This document shows positions 14,009 to 23,001 of a DNA stretch of 64,000 nucleotides, one piece after another. Source of the DNA: Massilia litorea (lineage in GTDB: Bacteria; Pseudomonadota; Gammaproteobacteria; Burkholderiales; Burkholderiaceae_D). A program made the position numbers and the translations under genes. The notes beneath the pieces were generated by a model. That model did no database searches, had not been told where the DNA came from, and worked only from the letters and a program-made list of their open reading frames with translations. Each line of letters opens with the position of its first letter. Within the stretch, counting starts at the first letter, position 1. The stretch spans positions 3,472,001 to 3,536,000 of the forward strand of contig NZ_CP062941.1 of assembly GCF_015101885.1 (NCBI RefSeq). Reading direction: 5' to 3'.

Positions 14009-14399
14009 ATCTGTTCGTATGATGACCGACCCTGGTGCGGCGCTGCCGCCGCAACTCGACGTGCGCGTCAGCGGCGACCTGCTGCTGGTGGAGGTACAGG
14101 GCGAGATGAACGAAGCGGTGCTGCGCGCATGCCAGCTGCGCGTAGTGGAACTGGCGCACGCGACCGGCCTGCGCCGGGTGCTGTACGACGCGCGTGCGAT
14201 GATCGCGCCTGGAGCGAACATCGCCCTGATGCAGCAGAAGCTCGACGACCAGCTCGGCGGCATGAAGCTGCGCCGCGCGATCGTGGTGCCGGGCGCCAAA
14301 CTCGCCTACCTGGCGCGCATCGCCTTCTTCGAGGGCGAGGACAGGGTGTTTTACGATGACCTCGACGCGGCAAAGGCCTGGCTGCGCGAAGGCGCCTGA
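14001..14399 (+). CDS. small STAS/SpoIIAA-like protein
   Basis: 132 residues from ATG at 14001, which overlaps the def stop by 8 nt; in-frame ATGs at 14019 and 14022 are alternatives. The frame is open further upstream but only inside def. The sequence has alternating beta strands ([16 protein letters not shown]) and helices and ends in [24 protein letters not shown], a C-terminal pattern seen in SpoIIAA/STAS-like small proteins. The partner and function are unknown. Translational coupling to def suggests constitutive, low-level expression. Confidence 0.65.
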   Translation: MIESVRMMTDPGAALPPQLDVRVSGDLLLVEVQGEMNEAVLRACQLRVVELAHATGLRRVLYDARAMIAPGANIALMQQKLDDQLGGMKLRRAIVVPGAKLAYLARIAFFEGEDRVFYDDLDAAKAWLREGA

Positions 14400-14456
14400 G
14401 GCGGATGCGTAACCCGGCATGGGCTCTCCGGGCCCACACGTACGGGAAACCCTGGC

Positions 14457-16238
14457 TCAACCTTCCTTCGGATACGGACTCTTCCCACCCTCCGCGATGA
14501 AGCGGTCGATGCGCGCCGCCAGCACCGGCAGCGGCACCGATCCCAGCTGCAGCACGGTATCGTGGAAGGCCCGGATATCGAACTTGCTGCCCAGCGCCTT
14601 TTCCGCCTTCGCCCGCGCTTCCATGATCGCCATCTGGCCGAGGTAATAGGACAGTGCCTGGCCCGGCCAGGATATGTATCGGTCCACCTCGGTCGTCACC
14701 TCATGCTCGGACAGCGCCGTGCTCTCGCGCAAATAGGCCTGCGCCTGCTCGCGGGTCCAGCCCATCGCGTGGATGCCGGTGTCGACCACCAGGCGCGAAG
14801 CGCGCCAGGCCTGGTAGCTGAGCATGCCGAACACCTCGTACGGGGTTTCGTAGATGCCCATCTCGGTGCCCAGGCGCTCGGTGTACAGCGCCCAGCCTTC
14901 GCCGAAAGCGGATATGTAGGCGCGGCGGAAGGGCGGTACGCCTTTCTGTTCGAGCGCGACCGGCATCTGGAAGGCGTGGCCCGGCGCCGACTCGTGCAGG
15001 GTCAGGGCCGGCAGGCTGTAGAGCGCGCGCCCCGGCAAATTCCAGGTGTTGACGAGGTAGACGCCGGGGCCGCCGCGGCCGGCCGTGTAGTAGGGCGCCT
15101 GGTCCGGCGGCACCGGGCGGATCGCGAAGCGCTGGCGCGGCAGGTAGCCGAAGTACTGGCCGGCTTTCGCATCGAACTTCTTGGCGATCCAGGCGGCGCG
15201 CATCAGCAGCTCCTCGGGCGTCTTCGCATAGAACTGCGGGTCGGTGCGCAGGAACTGCAAAAAGGCGGGCAGGTCGCCCTTGAAGCCCGATTGTGCGATC
15301 GTCTCCATCATTTCGGCGCGGATCTTCGCCATTTCGGCCAGGCCGATGCGGTGGATGGCGTCGGCAGTCAGGTTCGTGGTCGTGAACTCGACGATCTTCG
15401 ACTGGTAATAGGCTTTCCCGTCCGGCAGGCTTTCGGCGGCCAGGGCCAGGCGCGCGCGCGGCATGTAGTCGGAGCGCATGAAGGCCAGCACGGACGCGTA
15501 CGCGGGCTGGACCCCCGTACGGATCGCGGCCACGGCCTCGGCGCGCAGGGCGGCCTGCTCGGCGGCGGGAATCGCGGCCGGCATCGTCCTGAAGGGCGTG
15601 TAGAACACGGTGTCCTCGGGCGCGGCCCCGGCGACCGAGGCGAGCGCGGCGTCGCGCCCGGCCAGGGTGACGCGCGGCGGCGTGAAGCCGCGCGCCAGGC
15701 CGGCGCGCATGTTGTCCAGCTGCTCGTTGAAGTAGCGCGGCAGGTGCCTGATGCGGGCCAGGTAGTTGCGGTAGTCCTCGGCTTTGGCGAAGGGCTGGCG
15801 CGCGCCATAGGTGACGTCGGTCCAGAAGGCGCTGTCGGCATTGACCGGCTGCTCGTATTCGCGAAAGCGCAATTCCTCGACAAAGGCGGCGATCTGCGCG
15901 CGGTAGACCTGGTAGTTGATTTTCTCCGGCGCCGACAGCCGCGCAGGGTCGATCCCATCGAGCTGGCGCAGCACGCCTTGCCAGTGCGCCAGGCGCACTG
16001 CCTGGGAGGCGGCGTCGACGCGCTCGAAATCGGTTGCGACCTGGCCGCGTTCCGACTCGTCCCTTGCCAGGCGCTCCTTGATGCGCCATTGCCACTCGGC
16101 GCGGTGGATCGCCGCGAAGCGCGCATCGTCCGCTGCGGATTGCTGCAATGCCGCCGGCACGGCAGGGGCGGCGCGTATGCCCGTGCACATCAAAAGTCCC
16201 GCCGCGCACAGGACGCCGGCCACGGTCTGTCTCATCAT
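14457..16238 (-). CDS. secreted DUF885 family protein (putative metallopeptidase-like)
   Basis: 593 residues from ATG at 16238 (a second ATG follows at 16235), with GAGGATCGGGAG upstream. The frame stays open to 16562 but that part is antisense to the next gene. The N-terminus [20 protein letters not shown]...AAPA is a signal peptide, so the protein is exported. The DUF885 signature [10 protein letters not shown] and a later [12 protein letters not shown] are seen; HExxPGH plus EGWA is the likely metal site of this M3/gluzincin-like family. Substrate unknown. Transcribed alone, divergently from the KaiC-like operon across a 211-bp gap. Confidence 0.85.
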   Translation of the reverse strand: MMRQTVAGVLCAAGLLMCTGIRAAPAVPAALQQSAADDARFAAIHRAEWQWRIKERLARDESERGQVATDFERVDAASQAVRLAHWQGVLRQLDGIDPARLSAPEKINYQVYRAQIAAFVEELRFREYEQPVNADSAFWTDVTYGARQPFAKAEDYRNYLARIRHLPRYFNEQLDNMRAGLARGFTPPRVTLAGRDAALASVAGAAPEDTVFYTPFRTMPAAIPAAEQAALRAEAVAAIRTGVQPAYASVLAFMRSDYMPRARLALAAESLPDGKAYYQSKIVEFTTTNLTADAIHRIGLAEMAKIRAEMMETIAQSGFKGDLPAFLQFLRTDPQFYAKTPEELLMRAAWIAKKFDAKAGQYFGYLPRQRFAIRPVPPDQAPYYTAGRGGPGVYLVNTWNLPGRALYSLPALTLHESAPGHAFQMPVALEQKGVPPFRRAYISAFGEGWALYTERLGTEMGIYETPYEVFGMLSYQAWRASRLVVDTGIHAMGWTREQAQAYLRESTALSEHEVTTEVDRYISWPGQALSYYLGQMAIMEARAKAEKALGSKFDIRAFHDTVLQLGSVPLPVLAARIDRFIAEGGKSPYPKEG

Positions 16239-16449
16239 CTCCCGATCCTCGCAGTGAATTTTCTGCTTGGCATTATGTAGCAGCAGGAAGCAGGTCGCCA
16301 GAAACTTTCTACCGTGGCCAGTGCGCGCGTAGGAATTCACGCCGTCTCGATGTGAGAAGATAAAAATTGTCTGTATTGCCCTTATAATCATGCCTCGGCC
16401 CGCCACACGGCGTCCGGAAAACATAACAAACGACACCTGAACAGCGAGC

Positions 16450-16863
16450 ATGGACCACAACGAAGGCCAGCGGCCACGGTTGCCCGACGATGCAGACAAG
16501 GCAAACAGCACCGGCACCGCGGCACTGGTGGCGCCGTGGCTGCTCCTGAGCGAACAGCTCACGCCGCTGATCGGCGAAAGCGGATTTTGCGCGCTGTTCG
16601 GCCGGGCGCTGCGCCTGTCGACAGCGCGCTTCGAGGGCCTGGGCAGCTACGAGAGTGCCCGCACGGTGGCCGGCTCGATGATGTCCCTGACCAGAACCCT
16701 GAACGAGATCGGGCCCGAGCATGCGGGCGCAGCCAATGGCGCCTTGCTCGACACTTTCACCACGCTGCTGAGTAGCCTGATCGGCGAAGCGCTAACGAAA
16801 CAGCTGTTAAACGTCGCACAAGCGGGCGCGCACGGGCAGAAGCATGGACAGGAGCAGAAGTAA
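16450..16863 (+). CDS. unrecognised 137-residue protein, first gene of the KaiC-like operon
   Basis: ATG at 16450; stop TAA at 16861-16863 abuts the ATG of the next gene with no gap, which suggests translational coupling and a joint role. The protein is mostly helical: a short charged N-terminus, a moderately hydrophobic core (residues about 23-55 and 75-115) and a Gln/His/Lys-rich tail. There is no signal peptide, convincing membrane span or known catalytic motif. It may be an adaptor or partner of the ATPase or kinase downstream; this is inference from position only. The gap 16239-16449 shows a TATAAT box at 16383-16388 that could serve this operon, without a good -35. Confidence 0.7.
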   Translation: MDHNEGQRPRLPDDADKANSTGTAALVAPWLLLSEQLTPLIGESGFCALFGRALRLSTARFEGLGSYESARTVAGSMMSLTRTLNEIGPEHAGAANGALLDTFTTLLSSLIGEALTKQLLNVAQAGAHGQKHGQEQK

Positions 16864-18333
16864 ATGAGCGATAAAGTAGCCTTGGGTCTCTTGCAAACCG
16901 GCGTGCCGGGTCTGGACACGCTGCTGGGCGGCGGACTCCCCGAGTTTTCGTTCAACCTGATCGCCGGCCCTCCGGGCAGCGGCAAGACGACGCTGGCCCA
17001 CCAGATCATGTTCGCCTTGGCGAACACCGAGCGCCGCGCGCTGTTCTTCACCGTGCTGGGCGAACCGCCGCTGAAGATGTTGCGCTACCAGCAGCAGTTC
17101 ACGTTCTTCGACATGTCGAGGGTCGGTCCGGCGATCCGTTACGTGAACCTGAGCGAGAGCCTGCGCACTGGCGATTTCAGCGGGGTGCTGGAGCGCATCA
17201 TGACCGAGGTCGCGGCCTTCTCGCCCTCGCTCGTCTTCGTCGATTCGTTCCGCTCGGTGGTGCAGACGGCCAAGGGCGGCAACGAAGGCGTGGCGGACCT
17301 CCAGTATTTCATCCAGGAGCTGGGCACGCGCATGACCAGCTGGCAGGCCACGACCTTCCTCATCGGCGAATACGCCAATTCCGACCCGGAAGCCAATCCG
17401 ATCATGACGGTGGCCGACGGCATGCTGTCGCTGACCCAGGTGCACGAGCACAGCACCGTGGTGCGCAAGATGCGCGTCGTGAAAATGCGCGGCCGCGCGC
17501 ACCTGGCCGGCTCGCACAATTTCCGCATCACCGACGACGGCCTGCGCACCTATCCCCGCATCCTGCCGTCGCTGGCCGCCGACCGCCTGCCCGGCGTCCC
17601 GGTCGACCGCGACCCGCAGCGCATCCCGACCGGCGTGCCGGGGCTCGACGGCCTGCTGCTCGGTGGCTTGCCGCAGGGGCACACGATGCTCATCGCCGGC
17701 CCGACCGGCTCCGGCAAGACCATCATCGCCACCCGTTTCCTGCAGGAGGGCGCGCGCCAGGGCGAGAAGGGCGTCGCCGTGTATTTCGAGAAGGGCACGC
17801 CGCGCCTGCGCAATGCCCAGCTGGCCGAACTGGTCCAGAACGGCGACGTTGCCGTGGTCGAGAGCCGCCTGCTCGACCTGACTGTGGACGAACTGATCGA
17901 CGAGCTGGTGCAGACCCTGCAGCGCACGGGCGCGCGCCGCCTGGTGATCGATTCGCTGTCCGAATTCAGCCTCTACATGGCGCCCGAATACCACGCCGAC
18001 CTGCGCCTGGCCGTGTTCCGTCTGCTCTCCGAGGTGGCCAAGCTGGACGTCAGCGCGATCGTCACGATCGGCTTGGACGACGTGTTTTCGGAGCTGCGTT
18101 TCGGCGAAGCGAACATTCCCTTCCTGACCGATGCGATTGTCGCGTTGCGTTATGCGGAAGTGGACGGCAGGCTGCAAAAATTCATGTCGGTCGTGAAAGT
18201 GCGCGGCTGTGAGCACAGCACCGACCTGCGCGCCTACCGGATCACCGACGAAGGACTGGAGGTCGATGAACTTCCGACCGAGGTTACCGGCGTGCTGGGT
18301 GGTGGTGCCGCCCGCAACCCCGCGGCACCATGA
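16864..18333 (+). CDS. KaiC-like double-domain RecA-family ATPase
   Basis: 489 residues; ATG at 16864 with AGGAG upstream. Two tandem KaiC/RadA-type domains, each opening with a (Q/P)TGVPGLDxLLxGGLP motif. Walker A is GPPGSGKT (Lys41) in the first and GPTGSGKT (Lys285) in the second; Walker B-like strands SLVFVDS and RLVIDS follow. Neither domain shows the paired Glu of cyanobacterial KaiC after Walker A (LGEPPLKM and FEKGTPRL instead), and no obvious Ser-Thr phosphosite is seen, so autokinase activity cannot be assumed. No kaiA or kaiB is nearby. It probably couples ATP binding to a signalling output with the hybrid kinase 12 nt downstream. Confidence 0.88.
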   Translation: MSDKVALGLLQTGVPGLDTLLGGGLPEFSFNLIAGPPGSGKTTLAHQIMFALANTERRALFFTVLGEPPLKMLRYQQQFTFFDMSRVGPAIRYVNLSESLRTGDFSGVLERIMTEVAAFSPSLVFVDSFRSVVQTAKGGNEGVADLQYFIQELGTRMTSWQATTFLIGEYANSDPEANPIMTVADGMLSLTQVHEHSTVVRKMRVVKMRGRAHLAGSHNFRITDDGLRTYPRILPSLAADRLPGVPVDRDPQRIPTGVPGLDGLLLGGLPQGHTMLIAGPTGSGKTIIATRFLQEGARQGEKGVAVYFEKGTPRLRNAQLAELVQNGDVAVVESRLLDLTVDELIDELVQTLQRTGARRLVIDSLSEFSLYMAPEYHADLRLAVFRLLSEVAKLDVSAIVTIGLDDVFSELRFGEANIPFLTDAIVALRYAEVDGRLQKFMSVVKVRGCEHSTDLRAYRITDEGLEVDELPTEVTGVLGGGAARNPAAP

Positions 18334-18345
18334 GGAGAACGGGGA

Positions 18346-19695
18346 ATGTATCACGACGACGAGACCGGCTCGATGCAGCGTTCCCTTGATTCCATGGAAG
18401 CACAGCTCCAGCCCGACGCCTATACCGGCGCTCTGCATCGCCACATCGCCAGCCTGGAGCAGGAAATCGCGCGCCTGCGCACGGCCCTGAAAGGCAAGGA
18501 AGAGCTGGAGGCGAGCGTGGCGCGCCTGCGCGAGGCCAACGAACACCTGGTGCTGGCGGCCATCAACGAACAGGGACTGCGTGACGACGCCGAAGCGGCC
18601 AACCGTCGCCAGAACGAATTCCTCGCCATGCTGGCGCACGAGCTGCGCAACCCCCTGGTGCCGATCAGCATGTCCTCGATGCTGCTGGAACGCTCGGCCA
18701 ACGCCACCCCGCAGCTCCTGAATTTTTCCAAGGTCATCCGGCGCCAGGTCGACCACATGGCCGCCCTGCTCGACGACCTGCTCGACGCCGCCCGCATCAG
18801 CAGCGGCAAGATCACCCTGAACCTCGAACCCTTGTCGCTGTCCGCTACCATCGACCAGGCGCTGGAAACCGTGTTGCCGCGCATCGCCGAGCGCGGCCAG
18901 GTGTTCGAACTCGACCTGGCCAGCAAGGAACTGGGGGCCCGCGGCGACCGCGTGCGCCTGACCCAGGTGTTTACCAACCTGATCGGAAACGCCTCGAAAT
19001 ACACCGGCGACGGCGGGCGGATCGGGCTGCAGGTGCGCCGCGAAGGCGAGGAGATCGTCGCCGTCATCAGCGACAACGGCACCGGGATTGCGCCCGAAGT
19101 GCTGCCGCATATCTTCGACCTGTTCACCCAGGGACCGCGCTCGCTGGCGCGTTCCGAGGGCGGCCTCGGCGTCGGCCTGAACGTGGTGCGCAACCTGGTC
19201 ACCATGCATGGCGGCACGATCAGGGCCGACAGCCCGGGCATCGGCCAGGGCAGCCGTTTCACGCTGCGCCTGCCGGCCTGCGCGCTGCCCGAGCTGGCGC
19301 CCGACGCGCCGGGACACGTCGTCGCGGCAAGCGGCGGCTGCCGCGTGCTGGTCATCGAGGACAATCCCGACGCCTGCGAAACCCTGAAAGCCTTCCTCGA
19401 CATGGAAGGGCACCAGGTATCGGTGGCGCACGACGGCCAGGCGGGGCTGGACAGGTTGCTCGAACAGCCTTTCGATGTCGTGGTCTGCGACATCGGCCTG
19501 CCGGGCATGGACGGGCTGGAAGTGATGGCGCGGCTGCGCGCCTCGGAGGAGGGCGCACGCCCGGTGGCGATCGGCCTGTCGGGCTACGGCCAGGCCGAGG
19601 ACCGGGCCCGCGCAACTGAGGCCGGCTTCGACCACTACCTGGTGAAACCGGTCAATCCGGACGCGCTGCTGGCGCTGGTCGCGGCGCGCGCCTAG
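18346..19695 (+). CDS. cytoplasmic hybrid sensor histidine kinase with C-terminal receiver
   Basis: 449 residues, no membrane segment or signal peptide. Residues about 30-90 are a coiled coil, then the HisKA dimerisation helix with phospho-acceptor His98 in LAMLAHELRNPL, then an HATPase domain with N-box (TNLIGNASKY), G1 (DNGTGIA) and G2 (SEGGLGVGLNVV). A receiver domain (about 325-448) has the acidic pair (IEDN), phospho-Asp in VCDIGLPGMDG and the conserved Lys in YLVKPVNPD. There is no DNA-binding output, so phosphotransfer to another protein is likely. With no sensor domain of its own, it probably takes its input from the KaiC-like ATPase or the 137-residue protein. Confidence 0.92.
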   Translation: MYHDDETGSMQRSLDSMEAQLQPDAYTGALHRHIASLEQEIARLRTALKGKEELEASVARLREANEHLVLAAINEQGLRDDAEAANRRQNEFLAMLAHELRNPLVPISMSSMLLERSANATPQLLNFSKVIRRQVDHMAALLDDLLDAARISSGKITLNLEPLSLSATIDQALETVLPRIAERGQVFELDLASKELGARGDRVRLTQVFTNLIGNASKYTGDGGRIGLQVRREGEEIVAVISDNGTGIAPEVLPHIFDLFTQGPRSLARSEGGLGVGLNVVRNLVTMHGGTIRADSPGIGQGSRFTLRLPACALPELAPDAPGHVVAASGGCRVLVIEDNPDACETLKAFLDMEGHQVSVAHDGQAGLDRLLEQPFDVVVCDIGLPGMDGLEVMARLRASEEGARPVAIGLSGYGQAEDRARATEAGFDHYLVKPVNPDALLALVAARA

Positions 19696-19707
19696 CGCCT
19701 CGGCCGC

Positions 19708-20547
19708 TCAGCGCGGCAGGTCGATGCCGCTTATCCAGTTGCGCCAGTGCCGCCGCGCCTCGTCCTGGTAGCGGATCGCGGCCGCCATCAGGGTCTGCCT
19801 GGCCTGCGGCGCCATCAGTTCGGGCGGCAGCAAAGGATCGCGCACCAGCAGGCCGATGGCCTCGCGCCCGAGCAGCAGCGACTCGCGCAGGGCGCCGGTC
19901 GTGTCCTCCTGCCCCAGGACTTCGGCGTGGGCATCGAGCGCGGCGGCCATGGCCGTATATTGCCGGTGCAGGGCGTCCACCTTCCACAATCCCTTGACCC
20001 GCGCCTGCCGGGCCTCGTCGAGGCCGGTCAGCCGGAACAGCGTCGCCTGCGGCGACAGTCCCAGCTCCGCCAGGCGCGCGCGCAGCGCCGCTATCCCGCC
20101 TTCCAGGTTGTCGGGCCGCAGTTGCAGGCCCGGTTCGAACTCCGCGAAGCCGCGCAGCGCCAGCGCCAGGCAATGCCGGCGCCATGCGGTCTTGTCCGAA
20201 CGCTGGACCAGGGTGTCGTGCACCGCCACCCAGTCGCCATTCCAGGCCGTCATGCTGCGTTCCTTGCTGCGCCATGTATCGACGTCGCGGAACAGGGGGC
20301 GCGGCGCCACGCTGATCGCGTACACGCCGCGTGCGGGCTGGCCGATCTTGCCCTGTTCGCACAGGCGGTTCAGGGCAACCCGCACTGTCGCTTCATTGAT
20401 GTCCATGATCACGCCGGCGCGGCACAGCGCAAACGAGGACAGCGGCGCCCCGTTCGCCATCAGCAGGTCGAGTATCAGTTCGGGCGCCTTCGGTTTGCGC
20501 CGCTCGATATTACAAATAGTGTCCATGGTTGCGTAATAAGGAAACAA
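19708..20547 (-). CDS. PaaX-like transcriptional regulator
   Basis: 279 residues if translation begins at TTG 20547, which has an excellent Shine-Dalgarno (GAGGTGAT, 8-nt spacer). The in-frame ATG at 20526 (272 residues) lacks one, so TTG is preferred. The N-terminal winged helix (KAPELILDLLMANGAPLSSFALCRAG...NEATVRVALNRLCEQGKI) and the following Arg/Trp-rich region (WRSKERSMTAWNGDWVAV) match the PaaX family of GntR-like repressors, whose members often bind aryl- or acyl-CoA. It is divergent from a crotonase/acyl-CoA ligase pair and probably represses it in response to a CoA thioester. Confidence 0.78.
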   Translation of the reverse strand: MFPYYATMDTICNIERRKPKAPELILDLLMANGAPLSSFALCRAGVIMDINEATVRVALNRLCEQGKIGQPARGVYAISVAPRPLFRDVDTWRSKERSMTAWNGDWVAVHDTLVQRSDKTAWRRHCLALALRGFAEFEPGLQLRPDNLEGGIAALRARLAELGLSPQATLFRLTGLDEARQARVKGLWKVDALHRQYTAMAAALDAHAEVLGQEDTTGALRESLLLGREAIGLLVRDPLLPPELMAPQARQTLMAAAIRYQDEARRHWRNWISGIDLPR

Positions 20548-20568
20548 TTCTTAGTATCACCTCATTAC
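20533..20568. promoter_or_regulatory. inverted repeat in the divergent regulator/crotonase gap, candidate operator
   Basis: GTAATAAGG (20533-20541) and CCTCATTAC (20560-20568) form an inverted repeat with one mismatch in 9 bp and an 18-nt spacer. It covers the Shine-Dalgarno and TTG start of the PaaX-like gene and ends 13 nt before the crotonase ATG, so a bound dimer could control both genes. Confidence 0.45.
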
Positions 20569-20581
20569 TGCCAAGGACGCA

Positions 20582-21358
20582 ATGAAGAACGTACTTTTTA
20601 CGACCGATGGCGCGGTCTGCGCGATCACGATCAATCGTCCGGAATGCCGCAATGCGGTCGACGGCCCTACCGCCGCCGCGCTGCGCGCCGCCTTCGAACG
20701 TTTCGAAAGCGATCCGGCCCTGCGCGTTGCGGTGCTGTCCGGCGCGGGCGGCAATTTCTGCGCGGGCGCCGACCTGGGGGCCGTCGGCGATCCGGACTTG
20801 CGCAACGAACTCGACCCGGCCGGCGGCGGCAGCGGACCGATGGGGCCGACCCGCATGCAGCTGTCGAAGCCCCTGATCGCCGCCGTGGACGGCTACGCGG
20901 TCGCAGGCGGGCTCGAGCTCGCTTTGCTGGCGGACCTGCGCGTGGCCGACGAGGACGCGGTGTTCGGCGTGTTCTGCCGGCGCTGGGGCGTGCCCCTGAT
21001 CGACGGCGGCACGGTGCGGCTGCCGCGCATCGTCGGCATGGGTCGCGCACTGGATATGATCCTGACGGGCCGGCCGGTCGGCGCAGCCGAGGCGCACGGC
21101 ATGGGGCTGGTGAACTATGTCGCGCCACCCGGCAAGGCGCTCGACCAGGCCTGCGCGCTGGCGCACACGATCGCCGGCTTCCCCCAGGGATGCATGCTGG
21201 CCGACCGCCGCTCCGCCCATGACCAATGGGACCTGCCGCTGCCGGAGGCGCTGCGGCGCGAGGGCGCGCAGGGTACCCCCCTCGTTTTCGAGGAGGGCGT
21301 GGCGGGCGCTCGCCGCTTCGTCGAGGGCGCCGGACGCCACGGCAGCCCCGGCGCCTGA
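20582..21358 (+). CDS. crotonase / enoyl-CoA hydratase-isomerase family protein
   Basis: 258 residues. The oxyanion-hole region SGAGGNFCAGADL and the second glycine block VAGGLELALLADLRVA are typical of crotonases. Of the two catalytic glutamates of classical enoyl-CoA hydratase (Glu144 and Glu164 of the rat enzyme), the first aligns with Glu112 here, but the second aligns with Cys132 (FGVFCRRWG), so it may be an isomerase or another crotonase reaction rather than a standard hydratase. Acts on acyl-CoA thioesters in the cytoplasm. Likely in one operon with the ligase 55 nt downstream. Confidence 0.88.
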   Translation: MKNVLFTTDGAVCAITINRPECRNAVDGPTAAALRAAFERFESDPALRVAVLSGAGGNFCAGADLGAVGDPDLRNELDPAGGGSGPMGPTRMQLSKPLIAAVDGYAVAGGLELALLADLRVADEDAVFGVFCRRWGVPLIDGGTVRLPRIVGMGRALDMILTGRPVGAAEAHGMGLVNYVAPPGKALDQACALAHTIAGFPQGCMLADRRSAHDQWDLPLPEALRREGAQGTPLVFEEGVAGARRFVEGAGRHGSPGA

Positions 21359-21413
21359 GGCAGGGCGCCATACCATCTCTTTTTTGCGGCATCCACACAA
21401 CCTGGAGCGATCG

Positions 21414-22970
21414 ATGAAGCAGGACATGCAACAAAGCCGGAAGGCGCAGGGCCCGACCTACCTCGAACTGATCCGGCGCGGGGCCGCGCAGCACGGGCCG
21501 CGCACCGCCATCGTCTTCGGCGAGCAGAGCCTGAGCTTCGCCGAGGTCGATGCCATCAGCAGCCAGCTGGCCCATGCGCTGCTCGGGCTGACCGCCCAGG
21601 GCAGCCGCATCGCGCTGCTGCTCAACAATGGCCTGTACAGCGTGCCGGTCGATTTCGCCTGCGTGAAGGCGGGCATGAACCGGGTGCCGCTGAACGCCCG
21701 CCTGTCGCTGGACGAACACCGGCGCATGCTGGAGGAGGCCGGCTGCACTTCACTGGTCTTCGGTCCTGGCCTGGCCGAGCGCGCCGCCGACCTGCGCGCC
21801 GCGCTGCCGGGCCTGCGCTGCTTCGGCATCGGCGCCGCCGGGGCCGATTCGCCCGATTTCCTGGAACACCTGGCATCCTTCCCCAGCACGCCGCCACGCA
21901 TCAGGATCGGCCCCGACGACATCGTGCTGACCCTGTATACCTCGGGCACCACCGGCACCCTGAAGGCCGCCCAGCATACCCAGACCACCTACGCGGCCAT
22001 CTGCCGCAACGTCCTGCTCAATCTGCTGCCCGCCACCCCGGACGACGTGATGCTGCATGCGGCTTCGCTGATCCACGCCAGCGGCGTGTTCGTGCTGCCG
22101 TTCTGGCTGCGCGGCGGCCGCACCGTGATCCTGCCCGGCTTCGAGCCCGGCCAGTTCCTGCGCGCCATCGCGCAGCACGGCGCCACCGCCATCAACCTGG
22201 TGCCGACCATGCTGCAGATGCTGTCCGAGCACCCGGAGTTCGGCGCGACCGACGTCGCCTCCCTGAAATACGTCATCTACGGCGCCTCGCCGATGCCGCG
22301 CCCGGTCATCGATCGCGCCATGGCGGCCTGGGGGCAGCACCGCTTCTGGCAGTACTACGGGCAGACCGAAGTGCCGCTGTGCCTGGCGGTCCTGCGGCCG
22401 GAGGACCACGTCGATGCGCTGCTCGATACCTGCGGACAGCCGGCCCTGGATGTCGAGATCCGGCTGCTCGACGCGGCCGGCAACGAGGTCGCACCCGGCA
22501 TGCCCGGCGAGATCACCGTGCGCGCGCCGTCGGCGATCGGCGCATATTACGCCGCTGCCGACCTGAACGAGGCCACCTTCATCGGCGACGGCTGGGTGCG
22601 CACGCGCGACATCGGCGAGTTCGACGAACGGGGTTACCTGCGCCTGAAGGACCGGACCTCCGACATGATCGTCACCGGCGGCTACAACGTCTACCCGAGC
22701 GAAGTCGAGAGTGCCCTGCTGACGCATCCGGCAGTACGCGAGTGCGCGGTGGTCGGGACGGCGGACGAGAAGTGGGTGGAAGCCGTCACGGCGGTGGTGG
22801 TGTTGCGGGCAGGGCATCAGCCCAGCGAAGAAGAGCTGATCGCCCACGTTGCCCGCACGCTCGCTTCCTACAAGAAGCCGCGCCGGGTCCTGTTCGCCGG
22901 CAGCCTGCCCAAGACCGCCGTCGGCAAGATGAACCGCAAGCAGCTGCGCGACGACTTGCGCGCAGGCTGA
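21414..22970 (+). CDS. AMP-forming acyl-CoA ligase
   Basis: 518 residues from ATG at 21414 with GGAG 8 nt upstream; the open frame continues upstream only inside the crotonase gene. ANL superfamily motifs: P-loop LYTSGTTGTLK (A3), YYGQTEVP (A5) and the hinge/C-terminal block LKDRTSDMIVTGGYNVYPSEVES, with the catalytic Lys near the C-terminus in KTAVGKMNRK. It adenylates a carboxylic acid and transfers it to CoA. The substrate is not readable; a fatty or aromatic acid is likely given the adjacent crotonase and PaaX-like regulator. Confidence 0.9.
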   Translation: MKQDMQQSRKAQGPTYLELIRRGAAQHGPRTAIVFGEQSLSFAEVDAISSQLAHALLGLTAQGSRIALLLNNGLYSVPVDFACVKAGMNRVPLNARLSLDEHRRMLEEAGCTSLVFGPGLAERAADLRAALPGLRCFGIGAAGADSPDFLEHLASFPSTPPRIRIGPDDIVLTLYTSGTTGTLKAAQHTQTTYAAICRNVLLNLLPATPDDVMLHAASLIHASGVFVLPFWLRGGRTVILPGFEPGQFLRAIAQHGATAINLVPTMLQMLSEHPEFGATDVASLKYVIYGASPMPRPVIDRAMAAWGQHRFWQYYGQTEVPLCLAVLRPEDHVDALLDTCGQPALDVEIRLLDAAGNEVAPGMPGEITVRAPSAIGAYYAAADLNEATFIGDGWVRTRDIGEFDERGYLRLKDRTSDMIVTGGYNVYPSEVESALLTHPAVRECAVVGTADEKWVEAVTAVVVLRAGHQPSEEELIAHVARTLASYKKPRRVLFAGSLPKTAVGKMNRKQLRDDLRAG

Positions 22971-23001
22971 GCGGCGGCGCGCCTCAGGCCGTGGGTGCGC
23001 G

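Noticed and set aside
14562..16280. 572-residue open frame opposite the DUF885 gene
   Set aside because: Antisense shadow; the minus-strand protein has a signal peptide and family motifs, this one has none.
16864..19695. A full circadian kaiABC-type clock
   Set aside because: No kaiA or kaiB nearby, and the ATPase lacks the key KaiC residues; only the domain family is shared.
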